Source: Bacteroidales bacterium UBA3630 (GTDB lineage: Bacteria > Bacteroidota > Bacteroidia > Bacteroidales > P3). From it: DNA of 28,931 nt. A model generated the notes under the pieces. That model was not told the DNA's origin. It did no database searches and saw nothing but the letters and a program-made list of their open reading frames with translations. The translations under genes were made by a program, and so were the position numbers. Every line of letters begins with the position of its first letter. Position 1 is the first letter of the stretch. The stretch is from NCBI GenBank assembly GCA_002373995.1, contig DFLB01000054.1, positions 1 to 28,931 on the forward strand, in the 5' to 3' direction. Shown one piece after another: positions 1 through 7,012 of the stretch.

Positions 1-2
1 AC

Positions 3-950
3 ATGAGCTTCACCAGCCGCGACACTGCCCGCGCCGCCGACATCCTCTGCCAGATGCTGGCCGAGAAGGACTGCACCAACATCCTCACCATCGCCGGCTC
101 CACCTCCGCCGCCGGCTGCATGCAGGTGTATGTCGACATGGTGCGCAACAAGATGATCGACGCCGTGGTCAGCACCGGCGCCTCCATCATCGACATGGAC
201 CTCTTCGAGGCCCTCGGCTACAAGCACTACATCGGCACCAAGGAGAACGTCATCCCCGACACCAAGCTCCGCGAGCTCTACATCGACCGCATCTACGACA
301 CCTTCATCGACGAGGAAGAGCTGCAGGCCTGCGACCAGGCTACCTGCGACGTGGCCGACCTCCTCGAGCCGCGTCCCTACAGCAGCCGCGAGTTCCTCTA
401 CAACGTGGGCAAATGGCTCGCCGAGGGTCATGGTGTGAAGAAAGACTCCCTCATCCAGACCTGCTACGAGTGCGGCGTGCCAATATTCTGCCCCGCCTTC
501 AGCGACAGCAGCGCCGGCTTCGGCATCGGCAAGCACCAGTGGATCCGCCGCCACGAGGGCAAGCCCTATGTCAGCATCGACAGCGTGGCCGACTTCCTGG
601 AGCTCACCGAGATCAAGATGAACTGCCCCGAGAGCGGCCTCTTCATGGTCGGCGGCGGCACCCCCAAGAATTTTGCTCAAGACACAGTTGTGTGCGCTGA
701 AATACTTGGGAAAGAGGTCCCCATGCACAAATACGCCATCCAGATCACCGTGGCCGACGTCCGCGACGGCGCCTGCTCGTCCAGCACCCTCCTCGAGGCC
801 GGCAGCTGGGGCAAGGTGAGCGAGGAGCTGCAGCAGATGGTCTACGCCGAAGGCACCACCGTCATCCCCGCCATCGTCAGCTACGCCTACCACAACGGCG
901 CCTGGAAACAGCGCGAGTACAAGAACTGGCAGAAACTCTGGCAGAAATAA
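3..950 (+). CDS. Deoxyhypusine synthase-family protein (probably 5'-truncated by window edge)
   Basis: This is a member of the deoxyhypusine synthase fold family, which transfers the aminobutyl group of spermidine using NAD. Bacteria lack eIF5A, so bacterial members are usually thought to work on free polyamines (homospermidine synthase-like) or an unknown acceptor. The sequence shows the family's C-terminal catalytic block EAGSWGKV, with the lysine that forms the enzyme-substrate imine at residue 271. Glycine-rich stretches TIAGSTSAAG near residue 30 and FMVGGGTPKNF near 215 fit the NAD-binding half. The visible Met lies at base 3 and family members usually have roughly 30 more N-terminal residues, so the true start is probably upstream of the window. 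The gene ends before two hairpins at 956-1021. A short stretch at about 667-715 has unusual AT-rich codons. The exact substrate cannot be decided from sequence. Confidence 0.85.
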   Translation: MSFTSRDTARAADILCQMLAEKDCTNILTIAGSTSAAGCMQVYVDMVRNKMIDAVVSTGASIIDMDLFEALGYKHYIGTKENVIPDTKLRELYIDRIYDTFIDEEELQACDQATCDVADLLEPRPYSSREFLYNVGKWLAEGHGVKKDSLIQTCYECGVPIFCPAFSDSSAGFGIGKHQWIRRHEGKPYVSIDSVADFLELTEIKMNCPESGLFMVGGGTPKNFAQDTVVCAEILGKEVPMHKYAIQITVADVRDGACSSSTLLEAGSWGKVSEELQQMVYAEGTTVIPAIVSYAYHNGAWKQREYKNWQKLWQK

Positions 951-955
951 CCCTC

Positions 956-979
956 CGGGACCGCAGGCGTCCCGCCTGC
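956..979 (+). terminator. Two mutually exclusive hairpins after the deoxyhypusine synthase-like gene
   Basis: Arms CGGGAC (956-961) and GTCCCG (969-974) can pair, and so can GCAGGCG (963-969) and CGCCTGC (973-979). The two stems overlap, so only one can form at a time. No T tract follows directly. They may be part of a dispersed GC-rich intergenic repeat or help termination together with the hairpin at 992-1021. Confidence 0.45.
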
Positions 980-991
980 AAAATAAAACAC

Positions 992-1021
992 AAAAGGGCG
1001 TAATGAAAGTTACGCCCTTTT
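992..1021 (+). terminator. Intrinsic terminator, 12-bp perfect stem
   Basis: Arms AAAAGGGCGTAA (992-1003) and TTACGCCCTTTT (1010-1021) are perfect complements around a 6-base loop. The stem is flanked by A and T tracts, so it can terminate in both directions. The ATG at 1003 lies inside this stem, which argues against it as the start of the following fic gene. Confidence 0.85.
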
Positions 1022-1040
1022 ATTGTCTTTGTGGACAATA
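1021..1040. promoter_or_regulatory. Inverted repeat, candidate operator upstream of fic
   Basis: Perfect 7-bp arms TATTGTC (1021-1027) and GACAATA (1034-1040) are separated by 6 bases. It sits 40 bp upstream of the chosen fic start, where a promoter would be expected. The Fic protein carries its own winged-helix domain, so autoregulation is a reasonable inference, not shown. Confidence 0.45.
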
Positions 1041-1080
1041 TATTAAAAACTTTAACGTTATAAGCGAAAAAGAAATCACG

Positions 1081-2079
1081 ATGACTGACAGGCTGACAAA
1101 GGTTCTGGATGAGTACAAGCGTTTGGGAATCGCCGAGCAGATAGACTACGACAGGTTCTATCTCTACTCGCTCATTACCCATTCCACCGCCATCGAAGGC
1201 TCCACGGTCACCGAGATTGAGAACCAGCTGCTCTTCGACGAAGGCATTACCGCCAAGGGACGGACGATGCATGAACAGATGATGAACCTCGACCTCAAAC
1301 GAGCATACGAACACAGCATTCGCTTGGCAAAGGAGCATACGCCATTCTCGGTGGAGATGCTACGTGGACTCTCTGCCATCGTGATGAAAAACACCGGTTC
1401 ATCCTTCAACACGGTACTTGGCTCATTCGACGCATCGCAGGGCGACTTGCGGCTGGTTAACGTCAGCGCAGGCTTTGGCGGCAGCTCCTATATGGATTTC
1501 CACAAGATGCCCGCCGCATTAGAGGGTTTTTGCCAATGGCTCAACGAACGTCGCCGTGCCGTGGGTGATGATATGGTGGCGCAGTATAACCTTAGTTTCG
1601 ATGCACACCTGCGGCTGGTCACCATCCATCCCTGGGTGGACGGTAACGGACGTATGTCGCGTCTGGTGATGAACCACCTGCAGTTCGAGTACGGACTTGT
1701 GCCTGTGAGGGTCAACAAGGAGAACAGGGCAGAGTATATCGCTGCCCTTGTCGCTTCGCGCGAAGCCGAGTCGCCAGATCCCTTCCGTCGCTTTATGCAA
1801 AATGAGCACATCTCCAACTTGGAGCGCGAGATGGAGGAGTACAAGCGTCAGACAGGTGGACAGAAAACCACCGAGGTGGACAGAAAAGGTGGACAGAAAA
1901 CCCGCGAAGTCCTGCTGCAAATGATCGCCGACGACCCCACCGTCACCACCACACAGATGGCCTCTGCCCTCGGCATCAACCGTAGCGCCGTCTCCAAGCA
2001 TCTCGACCGCCTCAAAGCCGACGGACGCCTGCGCCGCGTCGGCCCCGACAAAGGTGGCCATTGGGAGCTGCTGATGTGA
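1081..2079 (+). CDS. Fic family AMP-transferase with C-terminal winged helix
   Basis: Fic proteins transfer AMP (or another phosphate-containing group) from a nucleotide to a hydroxyl of a target protein. The Fic core motif HPWVDGNGR is complete, with catalytic His at residue 183 and Arg at 191. An N-terminal inhibitory motif STAIEG (residues 35-40, Glu39) marks a class II Fic, in which the glutamate blocks ATP gamma-phosphate binding until released. Residues from about 278 to 332 form a winged-helix DNA-binding domain (VTTTQMASALGINRSAVSKH). Between them is a linker with repeated GGQKT/VDRK units coded by a 13-bp DNA repeat. I chose ATG 1081 because the ATG at 1003 is inside the upstream terminator stem; this gives 332 residues. 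It is a single-gene unit flanked by a possible operator and followed by an 11-bp repeat array. The target protein is unknown. Confidence 0.9.
   Translation: MTDRLTKVLDEYKRLGIAEQIDYDRFYLYSLITHSTAIEGSTVTEIENQLLFDEGITAKGRTMHEQMMNLDLKRAYEHSIRLAKEHTPFSVEMLRGLSAIVMKNTGSSFNTVLGSFDASQGDLRLVNVSAGFGGSSYMDFHKMPAALEGFCQWLNERRRAVGDDMVAQYNLSFDAHLRLVTIHPWVDGNGRMSRLVMNHLQFEYGLVPVRVNKENRAEYIAALVASREAESPDPFRRFMQNEHISNLEREMEEYKRQTGGQKTTEVDRKGGQKTREVLLQMIADDPTVTTTQMASALGINRSAVSKHLDRLKADGRLRRVGPDKGGHWELLM
1855..1900 (+). repeat. Three copies of a 13-bp repeat in the fic linker
   Basis: The unit GGTGGACAGAAAA occurs at 1855-1867, 1875-1887 and 1888-1900. Copies 1 and 3 are read in the same frame (GGQK); copy 2 is read in another frame (V-D-R-K). 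They code the linker between the Fic core and the winged helix, so copy-number changes would alter linker length or frame. Confidence 0.85.
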
Positions 2080-2086
2080 CCCCGTC

Positions 2087-2141
2087 CCTTCTTCCTCCCT
2101 TCTACAATCCTTCTATGATCCTTCGGTGACCTTTCGACGAA
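2087..2141. repeat. Array of five degenerate 11-bp units (CCTTCTATGAT type)
   Basis: Units at 2087-2097, 2098-2108, 2109-2119, 2120-2130 and 2131-2141 each begin CCTTC or CTTTC; the best are CCTTCTACAAT and CCTTCTATGAT. The array starts 8 bp after the fic stop. On the minus strand the unit contains AAGGAT, sharing AGGAT and the 11-bp period with the GCTTAGGAT arrays elsewhere in the window. Confidence 0.7.
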
Positions 2142-2285
2142 AACAGCCCTCCGTAATGTTAAAAAACATAAATAATGTTAGTGTGTGAGCCAAAAGACGG
2201 CACTTCTACGTCTTATGCATAAATCCAACCAATGGGCTCGGTTAAGAAAACGGATTAATTAATAAACGCACAAAACAACACAACT

Positions 2286-4574
2286 ATGGCAAGAAAGACT
2301 CTCACCCTTGCGCTTCTCGCGCTGATGGCAATCACCGCCCACGCCCAGCGGTTCGACTGGGTGAAGACCTACTCCGGCCCCGACAACACCGACGGCACTC
2401 CGGCCAATGAAGTTCTCGGCTCGGTAATGGACAGGGAAGGAAATGTCTATATCCTCGGACAGTTCATCGGAGGTGCCCGCTGGGATGACGACACCGGGAT
2501 TCTTTCTTTCACGGCGCAGCGCAACCGAGGTGCACTCATTGCAAAGTATTCCTCTAGTGGCACCCTTGTATGGCACAAGGAATTGTTTTGCACCTATTCC
2601 GATATGGACGCCTATACCATTAGAATGATAGGAGACTCTGCAATCATGGTGTTTGTGGGTGTTCTTTTCCCATTTAATCACGGAGTGATGGAAACAAACG
2701 AACTTTACTATTTGGACACACTCCTTACCACCCCCGAGCGTTTCCCGGAAGAACTTGACAGCCTACAGACAAATATTAACGGGGCCAATGCCTTTATTAC
2801 GATGAGCCTTGAGAATGGGAATGTCATCGAAGAGCACTTTTTCACACAGGCTTATGTAAAGACAGATGGCTCTCTTTTAAGAGACCGGTCCGGCAATATC
2901 GAGACGCGCGGCGGTGATATTACGTTCAATGTCGACAGCGAAGGAAACATTATTCTGATTCGCCGGACAGGCGACTTCGTTTCTCAGCCATGCGACACTT
3001 GTCCAAGCGGATATACCACATGGTCGCCATCCGATGGAAATATCAATGTCCTTCGTCTATTGTTTGACGGTGGTACAGTACAGTTGGATGTTCCGCTGGA
3101 ACCTTCCTTCGATAGGAATTTTCAAATCATCAAACTGTCACCCCATTTCGACAGCGTGATTGGCAGCACATATATCTTCGACTCCACTTGGCGCTACACT
3201 TTCAGCGACATGATAACAACCCGTTTCAATTCCATTGACATCGGCGACAACGGCAACGTCTATATCAGTCTCGCACGTGAGGGTCGTAACGACCCATTGC
3301 CCATTAAGAACTCCCAATCGCTTGCTATGGAATGGATTTCGTGCGTGGTTCAATACACGCCCGCCCTGATGCCGACGGGAATTGCTCAGGTGACAGCCTC
3401 TTTAACCCCGGATGGACACAACGCTGGCGGCATGGAAATCCTCAGCACATTCTATGACACGGTGACAAACTCTCTGTTTCTGCGCGGAACTGCCTCCCGG
3501 CTGCCTCAATATACCACGTTGAATTATAACGGCGATACGCTCAACATTATGAATAACGCCTGTTGGCTGCGCCTTGATGCCGATGACCTCAGACTTATCT
3601 CCTATGGGAAAGCCCGCTCTACTGCCAATCAATCTTGGGAAAGAACCTATTTGACTGGCGATGCTTGGTCCCGGGCACACAACGGCTCATTTGCGGTTGC
3701 GAACAATAGGGTGTTCTGTCAAGTAAAGTACCAAACCGACATACTCTTTATGGACTCCATAATAAATCTGCCTTATGGTATGGGGCTCTTCATCTGGGAT
3801 TACGACGGACATGAGGCTGCATACATTGACTACAATGCCAACAGTCGGGACAACAAACATGGATACATTCACCTAAAAGACAGTTCGGCGTGGATTACAG
3901 GAACTATCGCCTCCAATGCCGACTTCGGGGAATTCCATATCAATTCGGCCAACAACAGCAGTGCCTACCTCGCCCGCTACACCGACACCGTATTTATGAC
4001 ACCGTATGTATATATTGACCCTCGCGCAGAACAATCTATTGAATGGGAACAGGAACTTTCATTTCCTCTCTCAGCCTCACCAATAGCACTAACTGCTACT
4101 GCATCAAGTGGTCTCCCCGTTTCTTATAGTTGCACCGACACATCAATAGCGAAAGTAGTAGGTTCCTTATTGTATCTGTTTTCCGCCGGTACAACTACCG
4201 TCACAGCCTATCAAAATGGCAGCCAATACGGCTATTATCCCGCCACTCCAATAACAAAGAACCTGACAGGCGAGGTGAGCATCACGCTGGTGGAGGACGG
4301 CGCGGCGCTGGTGGCCTACCCCAACCCCTTCCGGCAGAGCGTGAGGATCAAGGTGCAGGGCGGACAGCTGAAAGAACACAACGGCACCGTCACCGCCATC
4401 CTCACCGATCTCTCCAGCCGCCGCGAGGAGGTACGCCTCATTCCCGACGGCCCCGGGCAGTACTCACTTGACTTAACTTCCAGCCCCCAAGCCACCTACC
4501 TCCTCACCCTCACCACCGCCGACGGCAAGCAGCACACCGTCCGCCTGCTGAAGCAGTCGGACATCTTCGATTAA
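2286..4574 (+). CDS. Large secreted protein with T9SS type A sorting domain
   Basis: The protein (762 aa) starts with a clear Sec signal peptide ending AHA-Q near residue 20. The body holds repeats resembling SBBP/beta-propeller blades, such as DREGNVYILGQF near residue 50, DSEGNIILIRR near 220 and DNGNVYISLAREG near 320. An Ig-like (BIG2-type) segment covers about 576-665. The C-terminal 90 residues, opening with YPNPF at 678 and ending in a beta-rich TYLLTLTTADGK, match the type A sorting domain that directs export through the type IX system and surface attachment. Function of the body is unknown; it may be a surface adhesin or structural protein. The central part is visibly poorer in GC than the sorting-domain end. 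It stands alone, 206 bp after fic, with no recognisable -7/-33 pair. Confidence 0.85.
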   Translation: MARKTLTLALLALMAITAHAQRFDWVKTYSGPDNTDGTPANEVLGSVMDREGNVYILGQFIGGARWDDDTGILSFTAQRNRGALIAKYSSSGTLVWHKELFCTYSDMDAYTIRMIGDSAIMVFVGVLFPFNHGVMETNELYYLDTLLTTPERFPEELDSLQTNINGANAFITMSLENGNVIEEHFFTQAYVKTDGSLLRDRSGNIETRGGDITFNVDSEGNIILIRRTGDFVSQPCDTCPSGYTTWSPSDGNINVLRLLFDGGTVQLDVPLEPSFDRNFQIIKLSPHFDSVIGSTYIFDSTWRYTFSDMITTRFNSIDIGDNGNVYISLAREGRNDPLPIKNSQSLAMEWISCVVQYTPALMPTGIAQVTASLTPDGHNAGGMEILSTFYDTVTNSLFLRGTASRLPQYTTLNYNGDTLNIMNNACWLRLDADDLRLISYGKARSTANQSWERTYLTGDAWSRAHNGSFAVANNRVFCQVKYQTDILFMDSIINLPYGMGLFIWDYDGHEAAYIDYNANSRDNKHGYIHLKDSSAWITGTIASNADFGEFHINSANNSSAYLARYTDTVFMTPYVYIDPRAEQSIEWEQELSFPLSASPIALTATASSGLPVSYSCTDTSIAKVVGSLLYLFSAGTTTVTAYQNGSQYGYYPATPITKNLTGEVSITLVEDGAALVAYPNPFRQSVRIKVQGGQLKEHNGTVTAILTDLSSRREEVRLIPDGPGQYSLDLTSSPQATYLLTLTTADGKQHTVRLLKQSDIFD

Positions 4575-4656
4575 GCTCGCCGCAGGCAATAAATCACTCA
4601 CCACGGGCAATAAAACACTTTGGATTGCCGTTATTCATGGCAAAAACACCTGAAGG

Positions 4657-5154
4657 ATGAAAAAGACATTTGCCATTGCACTGCTGCTGGCGGTCGGGGC
4701 GACGGCCTTCGCGCAGCGGCAGAAGGTCTCCGTCGGCAAGGACGGCGAGATGATTGTGAACGGCGACACCATTGCCTACATCGAGAAGGAGGGCTGCAAA
4801 CTGCTCAGCTCGGAATGCGTCTTCACCATCGTGGACGAGAACGACGACCTGCTCATCACCGTGCGGCAGGAGAGTTTTACCGACAAGGAGCGTCGCAGCC
4901 GCGAGTTTCCCGAGGGCGCGCCGACGGCCTACCTTGTCTTCTCGTTCCGCGGGTGGGACGAGGTGGCCGAGGTCGACTCGCCCTTCTCGCCCAAGGAGGA
5001 GTCCGTCGCCAAGTTGGTGGCCCGCAACCGTCTGATTAAAAACCGCCAGCTCGACCCCGAAGCCGTGCGTCAGTTCATCACCGCCAACGGCACCCGCTTC
5101 AGCGACCGCGAGCGCCAGCAGAACCAGCCGCCGGCCATCATCATTCAGCGATAA
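4657..5154 (+). CDS. Small exported protein of unknown function
   Basis: I do not recognise a family. The 165-residue product has a signal peptide (MKKTFAIALLLAVGATAFAQ) and should be periplasmic or surface-exposed. The mature part is charged, with a central IVDENDDLLITVRQESF beta-type stretch and a C-terminal helical half ending in QNQPPAIIIQR. No lipobox cysteine is seen. GC and codon use resemble those of the sorting-domain end of the preceding gene. Its stop codon abuts the next start (TAA then ATG), so it is probably co-transcribed with the gene at 5155. Confidence 0.75.
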   Translation: MKKTFAIALLLAVGATAFAQRQKVSVGKDGEMIVNGDTIAYIEKEGCKLLSSECVFTIVDENDDLLITVRQESFTDKERRSREFPEGAPTAYLVFSFRGWDEVAEVDSPFSPKEESVAKLVARNRLIKNRQLDPEAVRQFITANGTRFSDRERQQNQPPAIIIQR

Positions 5155-5763
5155 ATGAAGACCAAGAAAGTCTTTCTCTGGACAATAGTTACACTGTTTG
5201 CGGTAGGGGCGGTATGTCTGTTCTTGCTATGGCGGTATATCTACACCCCTGTTTCCATCGGCAAGATGGAACGCTTCTACAAAAAGCACCATAGCGAGAT
5301 GGAGCAGCTGGCAGCCTACGCCAACCGCGCCGTGGACGATAGCGCCTATCTGTGGCTGCATCTCTTTCCCAATGGCGACGAAGGCCTGTACGTACGCGCC
5401 CGGGGAACCGCCGACACGCTCCGCCACGGCGTCCACGTCCTCGACAGCGACTCTCTGCTGCAAGCCGTAGGACTGACCACAGCCGAGCATGACACCATCT
5501 GCCAGCGGCTGAAGGCCATCGGCTGCATCGGCATCAGCGTCAGCCTCGACCGCCGCCAGACGCAGATACACTACATGTATGGCGGTCCATTCGACGAATA
5601 CTTCTTCGGCTATAATCTCTACAGCGGCCCGATGACTGCTGGGGAGCGCACCGAAATCCTCCGAGACGACCACCTCATACCCTACAATGACAGCGTGACA
5701 TTCCTGATGGGGTGGCTGAGCCAGCGCGCCAGAGAGAAATACCTGCTGAAACATCAGCCATAA
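5155..5763 (+). CDS. Membrane-anchored protein of unknown function
   Basis: No family recognised. The 202-residue product has one N-terminal transmembrane segment (about residues 6-28, from VFLWTIVTLF to LLWRYIY) after a short basic start, so the rest is likely periplasmic. The soluble part has no cysteine pair or motif I can name; it contains a YGGPFDEYFFGYN segment around residue 142. The start follows the previous stop without a gap, suggesting translational coupling with the small exported protein. No terminator with a T tract is evident after it. Confidence 0.75.
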   Translation: MKTKKVFLWTIVTLFAVGAVCLFLLWRYIYTPVSIGKMERFYKKHHSEMEQLAAYANRAVDDSAYLWLHLFPNGDEGLYVRARGTADTLRHGVHVLDSDSLLQAVGLTTAEHDTICQRLKAIGCIGISVSLDRRQTQIHYMYGGPFDEYFFGYNLYSGPMTAGERTEILRDDHLIPYNDSVTFLMGWLSQRAREKYLLKHQP

Positions 5764-5882
5764 AAACAAATCAGCTGCATACTATTCAAGATAATATAAA
5801 AAAATAAGGTAGCAGAGGCGTCGCTCATAACGACTTTCTTTCGTTGAGAATCTTGTATTCTAAGACCATTCGGCATAAACCA

Positions 5883-5913
5883 TTTGGTCTATTCAAAAAA
5901 ACGCGTAATTTTG
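5883..5913 (+). promoter_or_regulatory. Bacteroidetes-type promoter (original argS promoter)
   Basis: TTTG at 5883-5886, a 19-bp spacer and TAATTTTG at 5906-5913 match the -33/-7 consensus exactly. It lies 20 bp upstream of the argS remnant and is the only good promoter seen before the toxin-antitoxin genes, so it probably drives them now. Confidence 0.8.
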
Positions 5914-5933
5914 CAGTTTGAAACAACAAAGAC

Positions 5934-6056
5934 TTGAATATAGTAAACTCTCTTACTCAGACTATTAGCCGGGCATTACAGACGCTCTATGGCATTGAAC
6001 AGGTTGCCGACAACATCGTGCTGCAAGAAACCATACGCGAATTTGCCGGCGATTAA
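5934..6056 (+). pseudogene. argS: N-terminal remnant of arginyl-tRNA synthetase
   Basis: From TTG 5934 this reads 40 codons to TAA 6054-6056. The product begins MNIVNSLTQTISRALQTLYG (with TTG read as Met) and continues with the pattern LQETxxEFAGD. From memory this fits the N-terminus of Bacteroidetes ArgS (MNIxxxLxxxVIxxLKxLYG ... LQxTxxEFxG), the Arg-tRNA additional domain. A full ArgS is nearly 600 residues; the next conserved block (LTLVVFP) is absent and two stops (TAATAG) follow. So only the promoter and about 7% of the gene survive here. An intact copy must exist elsewhere because the enzyme is essential. The start codon is TTG, either native or a decayed ATG. Confidence 0.72.
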
Positions 6057-6112
6057 TAGACTTGGCATTACAATAAACCATCCCTTTTAGCGTTATCTAC
6101 AAAAATAAAGCA

Positions 6113-6319
6113 ATGCAACAAGTAGTCATCAATGTCGAGAACCCTTCCATCTTGCCCAGCCTTAGGCGGGTCTTGAATGCCATGGAAGGAGTTAGTATTG
6201 CCCCCAAGCCCCGGCGCCGACGCAGCGGTATAGAAGAGGCGGAGGAAGACATCCGCAAGGGTCGCGTATATAAAGCCGCCAGTGTGGATGATATGTTCGA
6301 GCAAATACTGGGGGCTTGA
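6113..6319 (+). CDS. RelB-like antitoxin of a type II toxin-antitoxin pair
   Basis: The 68-residue protein has a short strand/helix N-terminus (MQQVVINVENPSILPSLRRVL), a basic centre (PKPRRRRSG) and an acidic C-terminus (EEAEEDIRKGRVYKAASVDD) ending MFEQILGA. This is the usual form of Bacteroidetes antitoxins that sit before YafQ/RelE toxins; the C-terminal part wraps the toxin. The toxin gene begins 3 bp after its stop. Such antitoxins usually bind their own promoter, but I see no clear operator next to 5883-5913. Confidence 0.82.
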   Translation: MQQVVINVENPSILPSLRRVLNAMEGVSIAPKPRRRRSGIEEAEEDIRKGRVYKAASVDDMFEQILGA

Positions 6320-6322
6320 GGT

Positions 6323-6595
6323 ATGTATAGTGTGGAATACACCAATCGTTTCCGGAAAGACTTGAAACTGTGCCAGAAACGAGGCAAAGACATAGAGCTG
6401 TTGCGAGACGTCATCAAGACGCTGGTGGCCAAGGGCAAACTACCGGCAAAGTATCGCCCCCATATTCTTACTGGAAAGTACGCTGGTAAATGGGAGTGTC
6501 ACATCCAACCGGATTGGCTGCTGGTATGGGAACAATATGACGACCAACTACGCATGATAATGACCAATACAGGAACCCATTCAGACCTATTTTAA
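6323..6595 (+). CDS. YafQ family mRNA interferase toxin
   Basis: The 90-residue protein matches the YafQ/RelE fold: RFRKDLKLCQKRGKD at the N-terminus, HIQPDWLLVWE and TGTHSDLF near the end. Compared with E. coli YafQ active-site residues, His50, His63, Asp67, Trp68, His87 and Phe91 correspond to His47, His60, Asp64, Trp65, His86 and Phe90. The Arg83 equivalent is Asn82 (TNTGTH). YafQ cuts mRNA in the ribosomal A site; whether the Asn variant keeps full activity is uncertain. It follows the antitoxin by 3 bp, and the thioesterase starts 2 bp after its stop. Confidence 0.88.
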   Translation: MYSVEYTNRFRKDLKLCQKRGKDIELLRDVIKTLVAKGKLPAKYRPHILTGKYAGKWECHIQPDWLLVWEQYDDQLRMIMTNTGTHSDLF

Positions 6596-6597
6596 CC

Positions 6598-6981
6598 ATG
6601 CTACAAACAGGAATCAAAGGACATAAGGAACAGACCGTCACCCCGGAGATGAGTGCCGCGCGGGTGGGCAGCGGGCTGGTGGACGTGTTTGCCACGCCGA
6701 TGCTGGTGGCGCTGGTAGAACAGACCTGCTACGAGAGCGTGCTGCCTTACCTCGACGAGGGGCAGGGCACCGTGGGGACGCTGGTGAACGTGAGCCATAG
6801 TGCGGCAACGCCGATAGGGATGCGCGTGTGGTGCGACAGCGAGTTGACGGAAGTGGATAGACGGAGACTGGTTTTCAAGGTGAGAGCTTACGATGAGCGA
6901 GGAGAGATAGGGGAGGGTGTGCATGAGCGCTTTGTGGTTGACACAGAGCGTTTTATGGAGAATGTGAAGGCCAAGGGGTGA
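6598..6981 (+). CDS. FlK-type hotdog thioesterase
   Basis: This 127-residue single-domain hotdog protein resembles fluoroacetyl-CoA thioesterase FlK and the wider thioesterase family that hydrolyses small acyl-CoAs. The FlK triad Thr42-Glu50-His76 is matched by Thr33, Glu41 and His67 with identical spacing (FATPMLVALVEQ; NVSHSAATPIG). A glycine-containing VGTLVNVSHSA strand precedes the His, as in the family. The natural substrate is unknown; fluoroacetate is unlikely in this setting. The gene starts 2 bp after the toxin stop, so it is transcribed with the toxin-antitoxin genes, which is unusual company for a metabolic enzyme. An 11-bp repeat array follows 31 bp downstream. Confidence 0.85.
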   Translation: MLQTGIKGHKEQTVTPEMSAARVGSGLVDVFATPMLVALVEQTCYESVLPYLDEGQGTVGTLVNVSHSAATPIGMRVWCDSELTEVDRRRLVFKVRAYDERGEIGEGVHERFVVDTERFMENVKAKG

Positions 6982-7012
6982 GAGCGGGAGCGTGATGAGG
7001 AGGGGGGAGGTG

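Larger units (their letters stand above)
5764..6112 (+). other. 349-bp stretch without an intact gene: promoter plus argS remnant
   Basis: This interval holds only the argS-type promoter (5883-5913) and the truncated argS start (5934-6056), listed separately, plus short AT-rich sequence. The first 120 bp contain weak short inverted repeats (AGACCA at 5870-5875 with TGGTCT at 5885-5890) but nothing I can name. Confidence 0.6.

Noticed and set aside
1003..1080. Longer start of the fic gene at ATG 1003
   Set aside because: This ATG lies inside a perfect terminator stem (992-1021) and the added residues do not fit the family; ATG 1081 is preferred.
3274..3283. CACGTG in the T9SS gene as a parS site
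   Set aside because: Core only, no flanking symmetry typical of parS.
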